From assembly GCF_036240795.1 (NCBI RefSeq), contig NZ_CP108454.1, positions 4,092,001 to 4,156,000 of the forward strand: 64,000 nt of DNA, written 5' to 3'. Under the pieces are notes generated by a model. It searched no databases. It saw nothing but the letters and a program-made list of their open reading frames with translations, and was not told the origin of the DNA. The translations under genes were made by a program, and so were the position numbers. Positions 1 through 13,968 of the stretch are shown here, one piece after another. This DNA comes from Streptomyces sp. NBC_01268. GTDB lineage: Bacteria > Actinomycetota > Actinomycetes > Streptomycetales > Streptomycetaceae. The stretch's first letter is position 1, and each line of letters starts with the position of its first letter.

Positions 1-2139
<2,139 letters not shown>

Positions 2140-2180
2140 TGCTGGTCGTCAGTCCTTTCGTACGGTCAGCTGAGACCGAC

Positions 2181-4702
<2,522 letters not shown>

Positions 4703-5257
4703 CTACCCGTACGTGTCGCCGGGCCCCGTGGACCCGGGCGCCCGCAGCGGCCCGTACCCCCTGCGCGGCGCCCCGGGCCCCAGCACCTTGATCATCCGCA
4801 CGGTCCCGTGCCCCAGGTCCTCGTTGAGCCGCGCCACGAGCCGCGGCGCCAGGAGCCGCAGCTGCGTCGCCCACGCCGTGGAGTCGCACTGCACGGTGAG
4901 CACCCGCACCTCGGGGTCCTCGTCGTACTTCAGCGGTACGCAGTGCTTGGCCAGGTCCTCGCCCACGATCTGCGGCCAGCGGCCCATGACCCCGCCGACC
5001 GCCGCCGGCGTCTCCCAGCCCCGCTCGGTGATCAGCCGGTTGATCGCGGCGCCGAGCGCCATCGGGTCGCGCCCGTCCGCGCGGGCGCCGGAACGCAGCC
5101 CGCCGCCGCGCCGCGCCTGCTTCTTCTGCTGGGCCGCCGCGCCCCGCGCCTTCGCCTGCTCCTTGGCTGCGCGCAGCGCGACCCGCGCCAGATCGACGCC
5201 CGACGGCTCGGGCACCGCCGGCTTGTCCACAGGCTGGGGAGAAGATTCGCCGCTCAT
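4703..5257 (-). CDS. dciA: DciA, replicative helicase-operating protein (DUF721)
   Basis: A 184-aa DUF721 protein. This family was renamed DciA after it was shown to load or operate the DnaB helicase in bacteria lacking DnaC/DnaI; the mycobacterial orthologue is Rv0004, at the same place between recF and gyrB. The DUF721 core ([40 protein letters not shown]) occupies roughly residues 70-160, and the first 60 residues are a basic, low-complexity tail ([20 protein letters not shown]). The ATG overlaps the recF stop as ATGA, so the two are translationally coupled. A perfect DnaA box lies in the coding start (5223-5231). The partner helicase dnaB is also in this window. Confidence 0.93.
   Translation of the reverse strand: MSGESSPQPVDKPAVPEPSGVDLARVALRAAKEQAKARGAAAQQKKQARRGGGLRSGARADGRDPMALGAAINRLITERGWETPAAVGGVMGRWPQIVGEDLAKHCVPLKYDEDPEVRVLTVQCDSTAWATQLRLLAPRLVARLNEDLGHGTVRMIKVLGPGAPRRGYGPLRAPGSTGPGDTYG
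5223..5231 (+). promoter_or_regulatory. perfect DnaA box inside dciA
   Basis: TTGTCCACA, the preferred Streptomyces DnaA box, falls in the codons for Gln-Pro-Val-Asp-Lys near the DciA N-terminus. It may be chance or a DnaA contact. Confidence 0.5.
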
Positions 5258-6384
5258 GCCGCTCCCACCCGTTCCACCGTCCCGCCGGAGACCTCGTACC
5301 GCGTTCCCGCGAGCACGCCCGGCACGTCGTCGTCGACGGCGGCCGTCACCAGGACCTGTTCGCCGGGGGCCACCAGCTCCGCGAGGCGTTCCCGCCGGCG
5401 CGCGTCCAGCTCGGCGAAGACGTCGTCGAGGACGAGGACCGGCTCGTTGCCCTCCGCGCGCAGCAGGTCGTACGAGGCGAGCCGCAGCGCCAGGGCGTAC
5501 GACCAGGACTCGCCGTGGCTCGCGTACCCCTTGGCCGGCAGGTCGCCCAGCTTGAGCAGGAGCTCGTCGCGATGCGGTCCGACCAGCGTGACGCCCCGCT
5601 CGATCTCCTGCTTGCGCACCTCGGCGAGCGCGGCGATCAGCTGCTCGTACAGCTCCTCGCGGGTGTGCCCGGAACCCGGCGCCGAGGGCCGGTACTCCAG
5701 CTGTACGGGGCCGCCGCCGGGTGCCAGCTGCTCGTACGCCTTGTCGGCGAGCGGCCGCAGCACCCCGATGAGGTCGAGCCGCTGGGCGAGCAGCTCGGCG
5801 CCCGCGCGGGCCAGGTGCTGGTCCCAGACGTCGAGCGTGGACAGGTCCATGGAGCGCCCGCCGTGCCGACGGGCCATCGCGGCGGACTTCAGGAGCGTGT
5901 TGCGCTGCTTGAGCACCCGCTCGTAGTCCGAGCGCACGCCCGCCATGCGCGGCGCGCGCGCCGTGATCAGGTCGTCGAGGAAGCGCCGGCGCTCGCCGGG
6001 GTCGCCCTTGATCAGCGCCAGGTCCTCCGGCGCGAACAGCACCGTCCGGACGATCCCCAGTACGTCACGGGGCCTGACCTGCGAGGACCTGTTGATGCGG
6101 GCACGGTTCGCGCGGCCCGGGTTGAGTTCGAGCTCGACCAGCTGGGAGCGCTCGCCCTGGGTGACGGCGGCGCGGATGACCGCCCGCTCGGCGCCCATCC
6201 GCACGAGCGGGGCGTCGGAGGCGACCCGGTGACTGCCGAGGGTGGCGAGATAGCCGACCGCCTCGACGAGGTTGGTCTTGCCCTGCCCGTTGGCCCCCAC
6301 GAACGCGGTGACGCCCGGGTCGAGAGGCACCTCGACCCGGGCGTACGAGCGGAAGTCGGCCAGCGACAGATGCGTGACGTGCAT
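5254..6384 (-). CDS. recF: DNA replication/repair protein RecF
   Basis: RecF (376 aa) is an SMC-like ABC ATPase that loads RecA at single-strand gaps together with RecO and RecR. Walker A is GANGQGKT at residues 30-37. The signature and Walker B region lie near the C-terminus ([21 protein letters not shown]). The start ATG at 6382-6384 gives the conserved [15 protein letters not shown]-terminus; the frame stays open upstream without family similarity. It overlaps dciA by 4 nt and follows gnd by 58 nt, with a hairpin in between. Confidence 0.96.
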   Translation of the reverse strand: MHVTHLSLADFRSYARVEVPLDPGVTAFVGANGQGKTNLVEAVGYLATLGSHRVASDAPLVRMGAERAVIRAAVTQGERSQLVELELNPGRANRARINRSSQVRPRDVLGIVRTVLFAPEDLALIKGDPGERRRFLDDLITARAPRMAGVRSDYERVLKQRNTLLKSAAMARRHGGRSMDLSTLDVWDQHLARAGAELLAQRLDLIGVLRPLADKAYEQLAPGGGPVQLEYRPSAPGSGHTREELYEQLIAALAEVRKQEIERGVTLVGPHRDELLLKLGDLPAKGYASHGESWSYALALRLASYDLLRAEGNEPVLVLDDVFAELDARRRERLAELVAPGEQVLVTAAVDDDVPGVLAGTRYEVSGGTVERVGAA

Positions 6385-6410
6385 GGTGGGCGCCGACCTT
6401 CTTCCCCGGC

Positions 6411-6436
6411 GGCTGTGCACCGCGGGGTGCACAGCC
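6411..6436. terminator. 11-bp perfect hairpin between gnd and recF
   Basis: GGCTGTGCACC at 6411-6421 is exactly complementary to GGTGCACAGCC at 6426-6436, with a 4-nt loop. It begins 7 nt after the gnd stop, which suits a terminator or attenuator for gnd. There is no U-run, as is common in Streptomyces. A DnaA-box-like TGTGGATTA follows at 6437-6445. Confidence 0.55.
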
Positions 6437-6442
6437 TGTGGA

Positions 6443-7321
6443 TTACTTCTTCGTCTCGACCGCGTGGCCACCGAACTGGTTGCGCAGCGCGGCGATCATC
6501 TTCATCTGCGGGGAGTCGTCCTGACGCGAGGCGAACCGCGCGAAGAGCGACGCGGTGATCGCCGGCAGCGGCACGGCGTTGTCGATCGCGGCCTCGACGG
6601 TCCACCGGCCCTCGCCGGAGTCCGACGCGTAGCCGCGCAGCTTGTCCAGGTGCTCGTCCTCGTCGAGGGCGTTGACCGCGAGGTCCAGCAGCCAGGAACG
6701 GATGACCGTGCCCTCCTGCCAGGAGCGGAAGACCTCGCGCACGTCGGTGACGGAGTCGACCTTCTCCAGGAGCTCCCAGCCCTCGGCGTAGGCCTGCATC
6801 ATCGCGTACTCGATGCCGTTGTGGACCATCTTCGCGAAGTGGCCGGCGCCGACCTTGCCGGCGTGGACCGAGCCGAACTCGCCCTCGGGCTTGAGCGCGT
6901 CGAAGATCGGCTGGACACGGGCCACGTTCTCGGCGTCGCCGCCGTACATGAGCGCGTAGCCGTTCTCCAGGCCCCAGACGCCGCCGGAGACGCCGCAGTC
7001 GACGAAGCCGATGCCCTTGGCCGCCAGCTCCTCGGCGTGCTTCTCGTCGTCGGTCCAGCGGGAGTTGCCGCCGTCCACGACGATGTCACCCGGGGAGAGC
7101 AGGTCGGCGAGCTCGTCGACGGTGGACTGGGTCGCGGCACCTGCCGGGACCATCACCCACACGACGCGCGGACCCTTGAGCTTGCCCACAAGCTCTTCGA
7201 GGCTGTGGACATCGGCGAGGTCCGGGTTGCGGTCGTATCCGATGACGGTGTGACCTGCGCGGCGGATGCGCTCGCGCATGTTGCCGCCCATCTTGCCGAG
7301 ACCGACGAGACCGAGCTCCAT
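6443..7321 (-). CDS. gnd: 6-phosphogluconate dehydrogenase, decarboxylating (short form)
   Basis: Oxidative pentose-phosphate enzyme converting 6-phosphogluconate to ribulose-5-phosphate and CO2 with NAD(P)H production. At 292 aa it is the short form found in many actinobacteria, lacking the long C-terminal extension of the ~470-aa enteric enzyme. The Rossmann motif GLGKMGGNM is at residues 6-14. The substrate-binding segments [12 protein letters not shown] and [19 protein letters not shown] are present, as is the catalytic lysine in [15 protein letters not shown]. The ATG at 7319-7321 has AAGGAA about 9 nt upstream. Its position between dnaN and recF is the conserved Streptomyces arrangement. 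Confidence 0.95.
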   Translation of the reverse strand: MELGLVGLGKMGGNMRERIRRAGHTVIGYDRNPDLADVHSLEELVGKLKGPRVVWVMVPAGAATQSTVDELADLLSPGDIVVDGGNSRWTDDEKHAEELAAKGIGFVDCGVSGGVWGLENGYALMYGGDAENVARVQPIFDALKPEGEFGSVHAGKVGAGHFAKMVHNGIEYAMMQAYAEGWELLEKVDSVTDVREVFRSWQEGTVIRSWLLDLAVNALDEDEHLDKLRGYASDSGEGRWTVEAAIDNAVPLPAITASLFARFASRQDDSPQMKMIAALRNQFGGHAVETKK

Positions 7322-7400
7322 CAGATGATTCCTTAAGCGTCGTGTGCGGTTCGTACCCGCGTCCGAGCCTACGCCCGGACGCGGGTGCACACCTGTGGGG

Positions 7401-8531
7401 TCAGCCGCTCAGGCGTACCGGCATGATCAGGTACTTGTAGGCCTCGTCCGCCTCCGCGTCGAGCGCCGGCTTGCCGCTCAGCAGCGCGGGCTTCGTGGAG
7501 GTCGTGAAGGAGAGCTGGGCGACCGGGGAGTCGATCGCGCTCAGGCCGTCCAGCAGGAACGTCGGGTTGAAGGCGATCGAGATGTCGTCGCCGTCCAGCT
7601 GCGCGTCCACACGCTCCACAGCCTGTGCGTCGTCGCTGGAGCCGGCCTCCAGGATGAGCACGCCCTGCTCGAAGCTGAGCCGGACCGGGGTGTTGCGCTC
7701 GGCCACCAGGGCCACACGCTTCACGGCCTCGACGAACGGCGCGGTCTCGATCACGGCGACCGAGTTGAACTCGGTGGGGAAGAGCGTCCGGTACTTCGGC
7801 AGGTCGCCCTCGAGCAGCCGGGTGGTGGTGCGGCGGCCCGCGCCCTCGAAGCCGATGAGGCCCTCGCCCTTGCCGGAGCCGGAGAGCGCCAGGGTGACCG
7901 TGTCGCCACTGGTCAGGGCCTTCGCGGTGTCCAGGAGGGTCTTCGCGGGCACCAGGGCGACCGCGGAGGCGTCCGGGGACTCCGGCTTCCACAGGAACTC
8001 GCGGACGGCGAAGCGGTAGCGGTCGGTGGAGGCCAGGGTGACGGTGTCGCCCTCGATCTCGATGCGCACACCGGTGAGCACGGGCAGCGTGTCGTCGCGG
8101 CCGGCGGCGATGGCCACCTGGGCGGCGGCGGAGGCGAAGACCTCACCGGGGACGGTGCCGGTGGCGGTGGGCATCTCCGGCAGCGCCGGGTACTCCTCCA
8201 CAGGAAGGGTGTGGAGGGTGAAGCGGGAGGAGCCGCAGACCACGGTCGCCCGTACCCCGTCTGTGGAGATCTCCACCGGACGGTTGGGGAGGGCGCGGCA
8301 GATGTCGGCGAGCAGCCGGCCGGAGACCAGGACGGTGCCGTCCTCCTCGACCTCGGCCTCGACGGAGACGCGGGCCGAGACCTCGTAGTCGAAGCTGGAG
8401 AAGCTCAGCGCGCCGTCCTCGGCCTTCAGCAGAAGGCCCGCGAGCACGGGCGCCGGCGGACGGGCCGGAAGGCTGCGGGCCACCCACGCCACCGCCTCCG
8501 CAAGTACATCGCGCTCCACCCGGATCTTCAC
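7401..8531 (-). CDS. dnaN: DNA polymerase III sliding clamp (beta subunit)
   Basis: The 376-aa ring-forming processivity clamp of the replicative polymerase, with three repeated clamp folds. It starts with a GTG (8529-8531) preceded by AGGAGG at 8-nt spacing and giving the typical N-terminus MKIRVERDVLAEAVAWVARSL. Family-typical segments include VLAGLLLKAEDGALSFSSFDYEVSA in domain I and LTGVRIEIEGDTVTLASTDRYRFAVRE in domain II, and the C-terminal YKYLIMPVRLSG contains the conserved PVR motif. It is the first gene left of oriC, reading away from the origin. Confidence 0.97.
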   Translation of the reverse strand: MKIRVERDVLAEAVAWVARSLPARPPAPVLAGLLLKAEDGALSFSSFDYEVSARVSVEAEVEEDGTVLVSGRLLADICRALPNRPVEISTDGVRATVVCGSSRFTLHTLPVEEYPALPEMPTATGTVPGEVFASAAAQVAIAAGRDDTLPVLTGVRIEIEGDTVTLASTDRYRFAVREFLWKPESPDASAVALVPAKTLLDTAKALTSGDTVTLALSGSGKGEGLIGFEGAGRRTTTRLLEGDLPKYRTLFPTEFNSVAVIETAPFVEAVKRVALVAERNTPVRLSFEQGVLILEAGSSDDAQAVERVDAQLDGDDISIAFNPTFLLDGLSAIDSPVAQLSFTTSTKPALLSGKPALDAEADEAYKYLIMPVRLSG

Positions 8532-8649
8532 CGGAACCGCCTCCTGCTTGTTGCTGGCTCTTCGTCGACTGCGGGAACCAGTCTGACGTACGCCACCGAC
8601 ACTCGGTGCGGCTCGGGGTCAAGTCGCGACAAGAGCGCGTCGAGGCTCC

Positions 8650-9280
8650 GGGCTCGAGTTGTGCACAGGCCCCGCTTCGAAGCGGATTCCTAGCTAACTC
8701 TCTGTGGGAGTAGTAGTAGGGGCTGTGGAAACCGTGGATAACGCTGTTCGCGCAGGTCAGCCCCAGTTTTTTGTCCACCGACCCTGTGGGTGAAGCCCGT
8801 GGACAACTGGGCTGTTCTGTGGACACGCGAAAGTTCTGCACACCCGATTCACAGGGCAGGGGGAGTTCTCCCCAGTGCTGTCCCCAGCTTTCCCCAGGTT
8901 CCCCACAGCCCAAACGTCTCCCTTGGTGTGACCGCTTTCACTCGGTGCGGTGAGCGGGGGTGTTTCGTTGCCGAACAGTGGACAGCGGTGTGGAGAAGCT
9001 GTGGGCAACCGCCCGGACCCTGTGGGCGGCCGGTGGACAACCGAGGCGCGCCCCTGTGGACAGATTTTTCATCCACAGGCTGTGGAGATCGTTTGCCAAC
9101 AATTCCACAGGCCTCTGACCAGGGGTGATGGCCTGTCAGCCCGTCACCCTGTGGATGTAATCCGGATAACTTCGCAGTCCCCACCCTGTGGACGGAAGAT
9201 CATCCCTCAATCTGTGGAGAACTCGCCACCGGAACGGAGTAATCGAACAGCGAGCTCTCGTACACAGGTGTGCACAGGGC
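8650..9280. other. oriC, chromosomal replication origin (DnaA-box cluster)
   Basis: The 1039 bp between dnaN and dnaA hold no gene but many DnaA-box-like 9-mers in both orientations. Closest to TTGTCCACA are 8771-8779 (+), 8733-8741 (-, TTATCCACG), 8798-8806 (-), 8818-8826 (-), 9000-9008 (-), 9032-9040 (-) and 9055-9063 (-). Weaker copies lie at 8659-8667, 8723-8731, 8834-8842, 8899-8907, 8977-8985, 8989-8997, 9069-9077, 9081-9089, 9101-9109, 9150-9158, 9187-9195 and 9213-9221. That is about 19 sites, like the S. coelicolor origin. The lowest-GC short runs are near 8765-8774 and 9061-9073; I cannot tell which part unwinds. Repeats at 9290-9509 are listed separately. Confidence 0.95.
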
Positions 9281-9289
9281 CCGATCACC

Positions 9290-9355
9290 GTCGCGGAGGA
9301 CCCTCGGAGGTCTCTCGGAGGGCTCGCGGAGGGCTCTTGGACGGCTCTTGGAGTC
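9290..9355. repeat. six degenerate 11-bp tandem repeats beside oriC
   Basis: Consecutive 11-bp units start at 9290, 9301, 9312, 9323, 9334 and 9345: GTCGCGGAGGA, CCCTCGGAGGT, CTCTCGGAGGG, CTCGCGGAGGG, CTCTTGGACGG, CTCTTGGAGTC. The consensus is roughly CTCnYGGAGGG. The period is about one helical turn, so all units face the same side of the helix. They lie just past the last DnaA boxes. Confidence 0.75.
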
Positions 9356-9372
9356 CCTGTGGGTGCGTCTCA

Positions 9373-9409
9373 GGACCGCTCCTGGAGAACTACCGGACCG
9401 CTCCTGGAG
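9373..9409. repeat. 15-bp direct repeat with 22-bp period
   Basis: GGACCGCTCCTGGAG occurs exactly at 9373-9387 and 9395-9409, 22 bp apart, twice the 11-bp period of the neighbouring array. The second copy runs into an 8-bp hairpin (9404-9411 with 9421-9428). Confidence 0.8.
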
Positions 9410-9473
9410 GCTCCGGAAACGCCTCCAGGGCCGCCCCCTGGAACCGCCCCGGCTCTCCCCTGCCCGCCTTGCG

Positions 9474-9509
9474 CGTTCCCGGCAACGTTCCCGGGAACGC
9501 TCCCGGGAA
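9474..9509. repeat. three 12-bp tandem repeats with palindromic core
   Basis: Units CGTTCCCGGCAA (9474-9485), CGTTCCCGGGAA (9486-9497) and CGCTCCCGGGAA (9498-9509) follow one another directly. The middle one forms the 14-bp perfect palindrome CGTTCCCGGGAACG (9486-9499). They abut the dnaA terminator. Confidence 0.8.
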
Positions 9510-9511
9510 CG

Positions 9512-9552
9512 CCGAAGGGCGCCCGGGGAGGTCGTCCCTGGGCGCCCTTCGG
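9512..9552 (-). terminator. dnaA terminator hairpin
   Basis: CCGAAGGGCGCCC (9512-9524) pairs perfectly with GGGCGCCCTTCGG (9540-9552) around a 15-nt loop. It starts 18 nt beyond the dnaA stop and would keep dnaA transcripts out of oriC. Confidence 0.8.
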
Positions 9553-9570
9553 AGGGTCCGCGGCGGCGTC

Positions 9571-11385
9571 TCAGCCGTTCTTGATGCGGTTGGTCAGCTC
9601 GGTGACCTGGTTGTAGATGGAGCGCCGCTCGGCCATCAGCGCGCGGATCTTGCGGTCGGCGTGCATGACCGTGGTGTGGTCACGGCCGCCGAACTGCGCG
9701 CCGATCTTCGGCAGCGACAGGTCCGTGAGCTCCCGGCACAGGTACATGGCGATCTGCCGGGCCGTGACGAGTACCCGGCTGCGCGAGGAACCGCACAGGT
9801 CCTCCACCGTCAGACCGAAGTAGTCCGCCGTCGCCGCCATGATCGCGCCCGCGGTGATCTCCGGCGCCGAGTCCTCGCCGCCGGGGATCAGGTCCTTGAG
9901 GACGATCTCGGTCAGCCCGAGGTCCACCGGCTGCCGGTTGAGACTCGCGAAGGCCGTCACCCGGATCAGCGCGCCCTCCAGCTCGCGGATGTTCCGCGAG
10001 ATCCGGGAGGCGATGAACTCCAGCACCTCCGGCGGGGCGTTCAGCTGCTCCTGGACCGCCTTCTTGCGCAGGATCGCGATCCGCGTCTCCAGCTCCGGCG
10101 GCTGCACATCGGTGGTCAGACCCCACTCGAAGCGGTTGCGGAGCCGGTCCTCCAGGGTCACCAGCTGCTTGGGCGGCCGGTCCGAGGAGAGCACGATCTG
10201 CTTGTTGGCGTTGTGGAGCGTGTTGAAGGTGTGGAAGAACTCCTCCTGCGTCGACTCCTTGCTCGCGAGGAACTGGATGTCGTCGACCAGCAGGATGTCC
10301 ACATCGCGGTAGCGCTTGCGGAACGCGTCGCCCTTGCCGTCGCGGATCGAGTTGATGAACTCGTTGGTGAACTCCTCCGAGCTCACGTACCGCACCCGCG
10401 TGCCCGGGTAGAGGCTGCGGGCGTAGTGACCGATCGCGTGCAACAGGTGGGTCTTGCCGAGCCCCGACTCGCCATAGATGAAGAGGGGGTTGTACGCCTT
10501 CGCCGGCGCCTCGGCCACCGCGACCGCGGCCGCGTGCGCGAAGCGGTTCGAGGAACCGATGACGAAGGTGTCGAAGAGGTACTTGGGGTTCAGCCGGGCG
10601 TGCTGCTCGCCGGGCGCGCCGGGACCGCCGCCCTGGGAGGAGCCGCCCATGCCGGGGCCGCCGGTCGGACCGGTGCCCATCGGACCGGGGACGGGACCGC
10701 CCGGACGGGGGCCGCCGCCGGGCCGCTGGGGTTCTTGCATCTCGCCGCGGTCGGGCCGCTGCGGCTGCTCGTACGCCGGGGGCCGCTCGTCGTAGCGCGG
10801 CTGGGGCTGCTGGGGGCGGGCCGTCGCGTAGGGGTCGCGCTCCTGGAAGCCGCCGAGCCGCTGCTGCTGCCAGGACAGGTCCTCCTGGGCGCGCGGCCAG
10901 GACCCGGGCTCGGGGCGCTGCTGCTGGTACTCGGGGTAGGCGGGCCGGGCGGTCGGCAGACCGTCGTCCGGCAGCGGGCGCCCGTACTCGTCGTACTTCT
11001 CGTACTTGTCGTACTTCCCGTACGGCTCCGCCGGCGGGCGCTCGTCGTAGCGCTGCGGCGGCTGGGGCTGCGGCGCGTGCCGGACGGGCGGCGCGGGCGG
11101 GGTCGGCTCGCCGACCGAGTCGTCGACGGTGATCGCGATCCGGATCGGGCGGCCGCAGGCGTGGCTGAGGGCCTCGCTGATGAGCGGGGCGAGCCGGCCT
11201 TCCAGAACCTGCTTGCCGTACTCGTTGGGGACCGCGAGCAGTGCGGTGTCGGCCACCAGGGCGAGCGGCTGGCACCGCTCGATCCACTGCTTGTCCTTGG
11301 ACTCGATGCCCTGCTGGCCTTCGCCGAGAAGCTGTTCCAGCACGCGCGGCCACACTGCGGCAAGATCGGCAGGTACGTCAGCCAC
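9571..11385 (-). CDS. dnaA: chromosomal replication initiator DnaA
   Basis: DnaA (604 aa) binds the boxes of oriC, melts the origin and recruits helicase. Domain I is at the N-terminus ([20 protein letters not shown]). Domain II is a long Pro/Gln/Gly/Tyr-rich linker of about 170 residues, typical of Streptomyces. Domain III is an AAA+ module with Walker [12 protein letters not shown] and Walker [11 protein letters not shown]. Domain IV ends with the box-binding signature [11 protein letters not shown]. The GTG at 11383-11385 is chosen because GAGGAAG lies 8 nt upstream and the N-terminus matches the family; the open frame upstream is unrelated. A promoter with two DnaA boxes lies about 110 bp upstream, implying autoregulation. 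Confidence 0.97.
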   Translation of the reverse strand: MADVPADLAAVWPRVLEQLLGEGQQGIESKDKQWIERCQPLALVADTALLAVPNEYGKQVLEGRLAPLISEALSHACGRPIRIAITVDDSVGEPTPPAPPVRHAPQPQPPQRYDERPPAEPYGKYDKYEKYDEYGRPLPDDGLPTARPAYPEYQQQRPEPGSWPRAQEDLSWQQQRLGGFQERDPYATARPQQPQPRYDERPPAYEQPQRPDRGEMQEPQRPGGGPRPGGPVPGPMGTGPTGGPGMGGSSQGGGPGAPGEQHARLNPKYLFDTFVIGSSNRFAHAAAVAVAEAPAKAYNPLFIYGESGLGKTHLLHAIGHYARSLYPGTRVRYVSSEEFTNEFINSIRDGKGDAFRKRYRDVDILLVDDIQFLASKESTQEEFFHTFNTLHNANKQIVLSSDRPPKQLVTLEDRLRNRFEWGLTTDVQPPELETRIAILRKKAVQEQLNAPPEVLEFIASRISRNIRELEGALIRVTAFASLNRQPVDLGLTEIVLKDLIPGGEDSAPEITAGAIMAATADYFGLTVEDLCGSSRSRVLVTARQIAMYLCRELTDLSLPKIGAQFGGRDHTTVMHADRKIRALMAERRSIYNQVTELTNRIKNG

Positions 11386-11492
11386 GGGGCACGCTTCCTC
11401 GCAGGTCCCACGAATGTGTGGTTCTCGGGACGGTAGGTCGAAGTCCTGAAGGACAGGTAAGGACAGATCGGAAAAGATTGCGGAGTCCAGCC

Positions 11493-11522
11493 ACGGTAGT
11501 CGCGGCGGCTGACGTGGTTCAA
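11493..11522 (-). promoter_or_regulatory. dnaA promoter
   Basis: On the minus strand TTGAAC (11517-11522) and TACCGT (11493-11498) are separated by 18 bp, a good housekeeping-sigma promoter. Start would be near 11486, giving a leader of about 100 nt. Confidence 0.65.
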
Positions 11523-11526
11523 GTTG

Positions 11527-11547
11527 TTGTCCACAGCCTGTGCACAA
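11527..11547. promoter_or_regulatory. two facing DnaA boxes at the dnaA promoter
   Basis: TTGTCCACA (11527-11535, +) and TTGTGCACA (11539-11547, -) face each other directly upstream of the dnaA -35. Bound DnaA could repress dnaA and also reach the rpmH promoter 23 bp away. Confidence 0.85.
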
Positions 11548-11569
11548 TGGACCCCGGTGACCGGCCGGT

Positions 11570-11599
11570 TTGACCGGATGGCGTAGCCGCGCGTACCGT
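11570..11599 (+). promoter_or_regulatory. rpmH operon promoter
   Basis: TTGACC (11570-11575) and TACCGT (11594-11599) with 18-bp spacing, mirroring the dnaA promoter on the other side of the DnaA boxes. It would serve rpmH-rnpA-yidD-yidC-jag. Confidence 0.6.
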
Positions 11600-11765
11600 A
11601 ACCAGGTCGAGTTGTCGATGGCTGCTGCCGCCTGCCTCCGATGGGCGAAGATCACTTTACGTGGTCGCGAAGCGGTGCACTCGGGCGTATTACGAGCTTC
11701 TCGTGGGCGCACGGTGACAGCCAGGCGATGTCCCGCCACCAACGAATCATTTCTGGAGCCCCCGA

Positions 11766-11903
11766 GTGAGCAAGCGCACCTTCCAGCCGAACAACCGTCG
11801 TCGCGCGAAGACCCACGGCTTCCGCCTGCGCATGCGCACCCGTGCCGGCCGCGCCATCCTGGCGAACCGCCGTGCCAAGGGTCGCGCGGAACTGTCCGCC
11901 TGA
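11766..11903 (+). CDS. rpmH: 50S ribosomal protein L34
   Basis: Very basic 45-aa protein of the large ribosomal subunit, one of the most conserved markers next to dnaA. The sequence contains [19 protein letters not shown], followed by [18 protein letters not shown] and ending in ELSA. It starts with GTG, with GGAG about 8 nt upstream. It is the first gene of a plus-strand operon with rnpA 21 nt downstream, the usual bacterial pairing. Confidence 0.97.
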   Translation: MSKRTFQPNNRRRAKTHGFRLRMRTRAGRAILANRRAKGRAELSA

Positions 11904-11924
11904 TCTGTCTAAACAGGTCATGAC

Positions 11925-12296
11925 GTGCTGCCTACCGAGAATCGGCTGAGGCGGCGCGAGGACTTCGCGACCGCGGTACGCCGAGGGCGTCGGGCTGGAC
12001 GCCCGTGCCTCGTCGTCCATCTACACAGCGGTGCAACGGACCCGCACGCGCCTGGGGAGAGCGCTCCCCCGACGCGTGCGGGTTTCGTCGTGAGCAAAGC
12101 CGTTGGTGGAGCGGTCGTCCGCAATCAGGTGAAGCGTCGTTTGCGCCATCTCGTGCGCGAACGACTCACCGAGCTGCCCCCCGGTAGCCTGGTGGTGGTA
12201 CGGGCGTTGCCCGGAGCCGGCGACGCCGATCATGCACAGCTGGCCCGAGACCTGGACGCCGCCCTTCAGCGGCTGCTGGGAGGGGGCACGCGATGA
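11925..12296 (+). CDS. rnpA: ribonuclease P protein component
   Basis: Protein subunit (123 aa) of the RNase P ribozyme that removes 5' leaders from pre-tRNA. The N-terminal [20 protein letters not shown] motif and the RNR signature [16 protein letters not shown] are clear. The start is a GTG at 11925. The last codons overlap the start of yidD (ATGA-type, 4 nt), indicating translational coupling. The RNA subunit gene is not in this window. Confidence 0.96.
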   Translation: MLPTENRLRRREDFATAVRRGRRAGRPCLVVHLHSGATDPHAPGESAPPTRAGFVVSKAVGGAVVRNQVKRRLRHLVRERLTELPPGSLVVVRALPGAGDADHAQLARDLDAALQRLLGGGTR

Positions 12297-12619
12297 AGTA
12301 CCCGCTGCTGGCCCTCATCAAGCTGTACCAGTGGACGATCAGCCCGCTCCTGGGCCCCGTCTGCCGGTACTACCCGTCGTGTTCCCACTACGGATTCACG
12401 GCCATCGACCGGCATGGCGCGATCAAGGGCACAGCCCTGACCGCTTGGCGCATCCTGCGGTGCAATCCGTGGTCGCCCGGCGGCGTGGACCATGTTCCCC
12501 CGCGCAAGCGGCCGCGCTGGCACGAGATGCTGCGCGCCGCCCTGCGTGGAGACAAGGGCGGGTTCTCCGCCGAGACGAGCCCGGCCGGAGAGACCTCGCC
12601 CAATGCTCAAGGAGCCTGA
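12293..12619 (+). CDS. yidD: YidD, membrane-protein insertion efficiency factor
   Basis: YidD proteins (108 aa here) assist YidC in membrane insertion. The family signature is strong: an N-terminal amphipathic helix ([17 protein letters not shown]), then [15 protein letters not shown] with its conserved cysteines, then [17 protein letters not shown]. The ATG overlaps rnpA by 4 nt and yidC begins 3 nt after the stop, the standard operon order. The last 30 residues are a variable polar tail. Confidence 0.94.
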   Translation: MKYPLLALIKLYQWTISPLLGPVCRYYPSCSHYGFTAIDRHGAIKGTALTAWRILRCNPWSPGGVDHVPPRKRPRWHEMLRAALRGDKGGFSAETSPAGETSPNAQGA

Positions 12620-12622
12620 TTA

Positions 12623-13933
12623 GTGGACACGATTGCCAGTCTGTTCAGCTTCATCACCACACCTGTCTCATGGGTGATCGTCCAGTTCCACAAGATGTAC
12701 GGGGCGATCTTCGGCCCTGACACGGGCTGGGCCTGGGGTCTGTCCATCGTGTCCCTCGTGGTGCTGATCCGTATCTGCCTGATCCCGCTCTTCGTGAAGC
12801 AGATCAAGTCGACGCGGAACATGCAGGCGCTCCAGCCGAAGATGAAGGCGATCCAGGAGCGCTACAAGAGCGACAAGCAGCGTCAGTCCGAAGAGATGAT
12901 GAAGCTGTACAAGGAGACGGGTACCAACCCGCTCTCCTCGTGCCTTCCCATCCTGGCCCAGTCGCCGTTCTTCTTCGCGCTGTACCACGTGCTCTCCGCG
13001 ATCGCCTCGGGCAAGACGATCGGCGTCATCGACCAGCCGCTGCTCGAGAGCGCCCGGCAGGCCCACATCTTCGGCGCCCCGCTGGCCGCCAAGTTCACGG
13101 ACAGTGCCGAGAAGGTCGCCTCCCTCAACGCCTCGCTGACCGATGTCCGCATCGTCACCGCGGTCATGATCATCATGATGTCGGCCTCGCAGTTCTTCAC
13201 CCAGCGCCAGCTGATGATGAAGAACGTCGACCTCTCGGTGAAGACCCCGTACATGCAGCAGCAGAAGATGCTCATGTACATCTTCCCGCTGATCTTCGCG
13301 GTCATGGGCATCAACTTCCCCGTCGGTGTCCTCGTCTACTGGCTGACCACCAACGTGTGGACCATGGGCCAGCAGATGTACGTGATCAACCAGAACCCGA
13401 CGCCGGGCAGCAAGGCCCAGGACGCCTACCTGCAGCGCCTGCTCAAGGGCGTCACCCACCACGGCGAGGTTCGCGGCCGTCGCCGCAAGAACATCGTCAA
13501 GGCGATCGTCGCCAAGGGCAGCGACCGCAACGACAACGAGCGCCGCTTCTTCGCGGGCCTGGCCAAGGCCGGCTTCGCCGCCCAGGCCGACGGCACCGTG
13601 ATCAAGAGCGACACCACGGCCGCCGAGGCGGAGGGCGGTGCCGCCACCCGGCGCCAGCAGCCCAAGCGCCAGACCAAGGCCCAGCGCCAGTCCGGAGGCC
13701 AGCACACCCCGGCGAAGGAGGCCGAGGAATCGGCTCCGGAGACCGAGGAAGCCGCGGCTGACGTCGCCGACGAGAAGGCGGCTCCCTCGCTGGAGAAGAA
13801 GCCGCAGCCCGAGGCGAAGGGCACCGGGACCCAGGACGCGGGTGACAAGCCGACGCGGCAGCGGGCCAACTCCGGTGGCTCCCGCCAGCGCAAGGGCCAG
13901 CAGCGGCCCAAGCACCCCTCCTCCAAGAAGTAA
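12623..13933 (+). CDS. yidC: membrane protein insertase YidC
   Basis: Oxa1/YidC/Alb3 insertase (436 aa) that inserts and folds membrane proteins, alone or with SecYEG. It starts with a GTG 3 nt after yidD, and GGAG lies about 12 nt upstream. The hydrophobic core spans about residues 10-260. The conserved groove arginine is Arg50 ([12 protein letters not shown]), followed by a coiled cytoplasmic loop ([29 protein letters not shown]). The last 140 residues form a long charged Lys/Glu/Gln-rich tail (ending RPKHPSSKK), expected to contact ribosomes. Confidence 0.95.
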   Translation: MDTIASLFSFITTPVSWVIVQFHKMYGAIFGPDTGWAWGLSIVSLVVLIRICLIPLFVKQIKSTRNMQALQPKMKAIQERYKSDKQRQSEEMMKLYKETGTNPLSSCLPILAQSPFFFALYHVLSAIASGKTIGVIDQPLLESARQAHIFGAPLAAKFTDSAEKVASLNASLTDVRIVTAVMIIMMSASQFFTQRQLMMKNVDLSVKTPYMQQQKMLMYIFPLIFAVMGINFPVGVLVYWLTTNVWTMGQQMYVINQNPTPGSKAQDAYLQRLLKGVTHHGEVRGRRRKNIVKAIVAKGSDRNDNERRFFAGLAKAGFAAQADGTVIKSDTTAAEAEGGAATRRQQPKRQTKAQRQSGGQHTPAKEAEESAPETEEAAADVADEKAAPSLEKKPQPEAKGTGTQDAGDKPTRQRANSGGSRQRKGQQRPKHPSSKK

Positions 13934-13968
13934 GCCTCCACGAAGCCGAAGCAAGAAGGAGTCCATCC

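Larger units (their letters stand above)
11386..11765. other. divergent dnaA/rpmH control region
   Basis: These 380 bp carry no gene. From left to right they hold the dnaA leader, the dnaA promoter, a facing pair of DnaA boxes, the rpmH promoter, and a roughly 160-nt rpmH leader in which I see no clear structure. Confidence 0.8.

Noticed and set aside
8950..11436. long plus-strand open frame running through oriC and opposite dnaA
   Set aside because: It overlaps the DnaA-box cluster and the confirmed dnaA gene; no ribosome site and no protein family.
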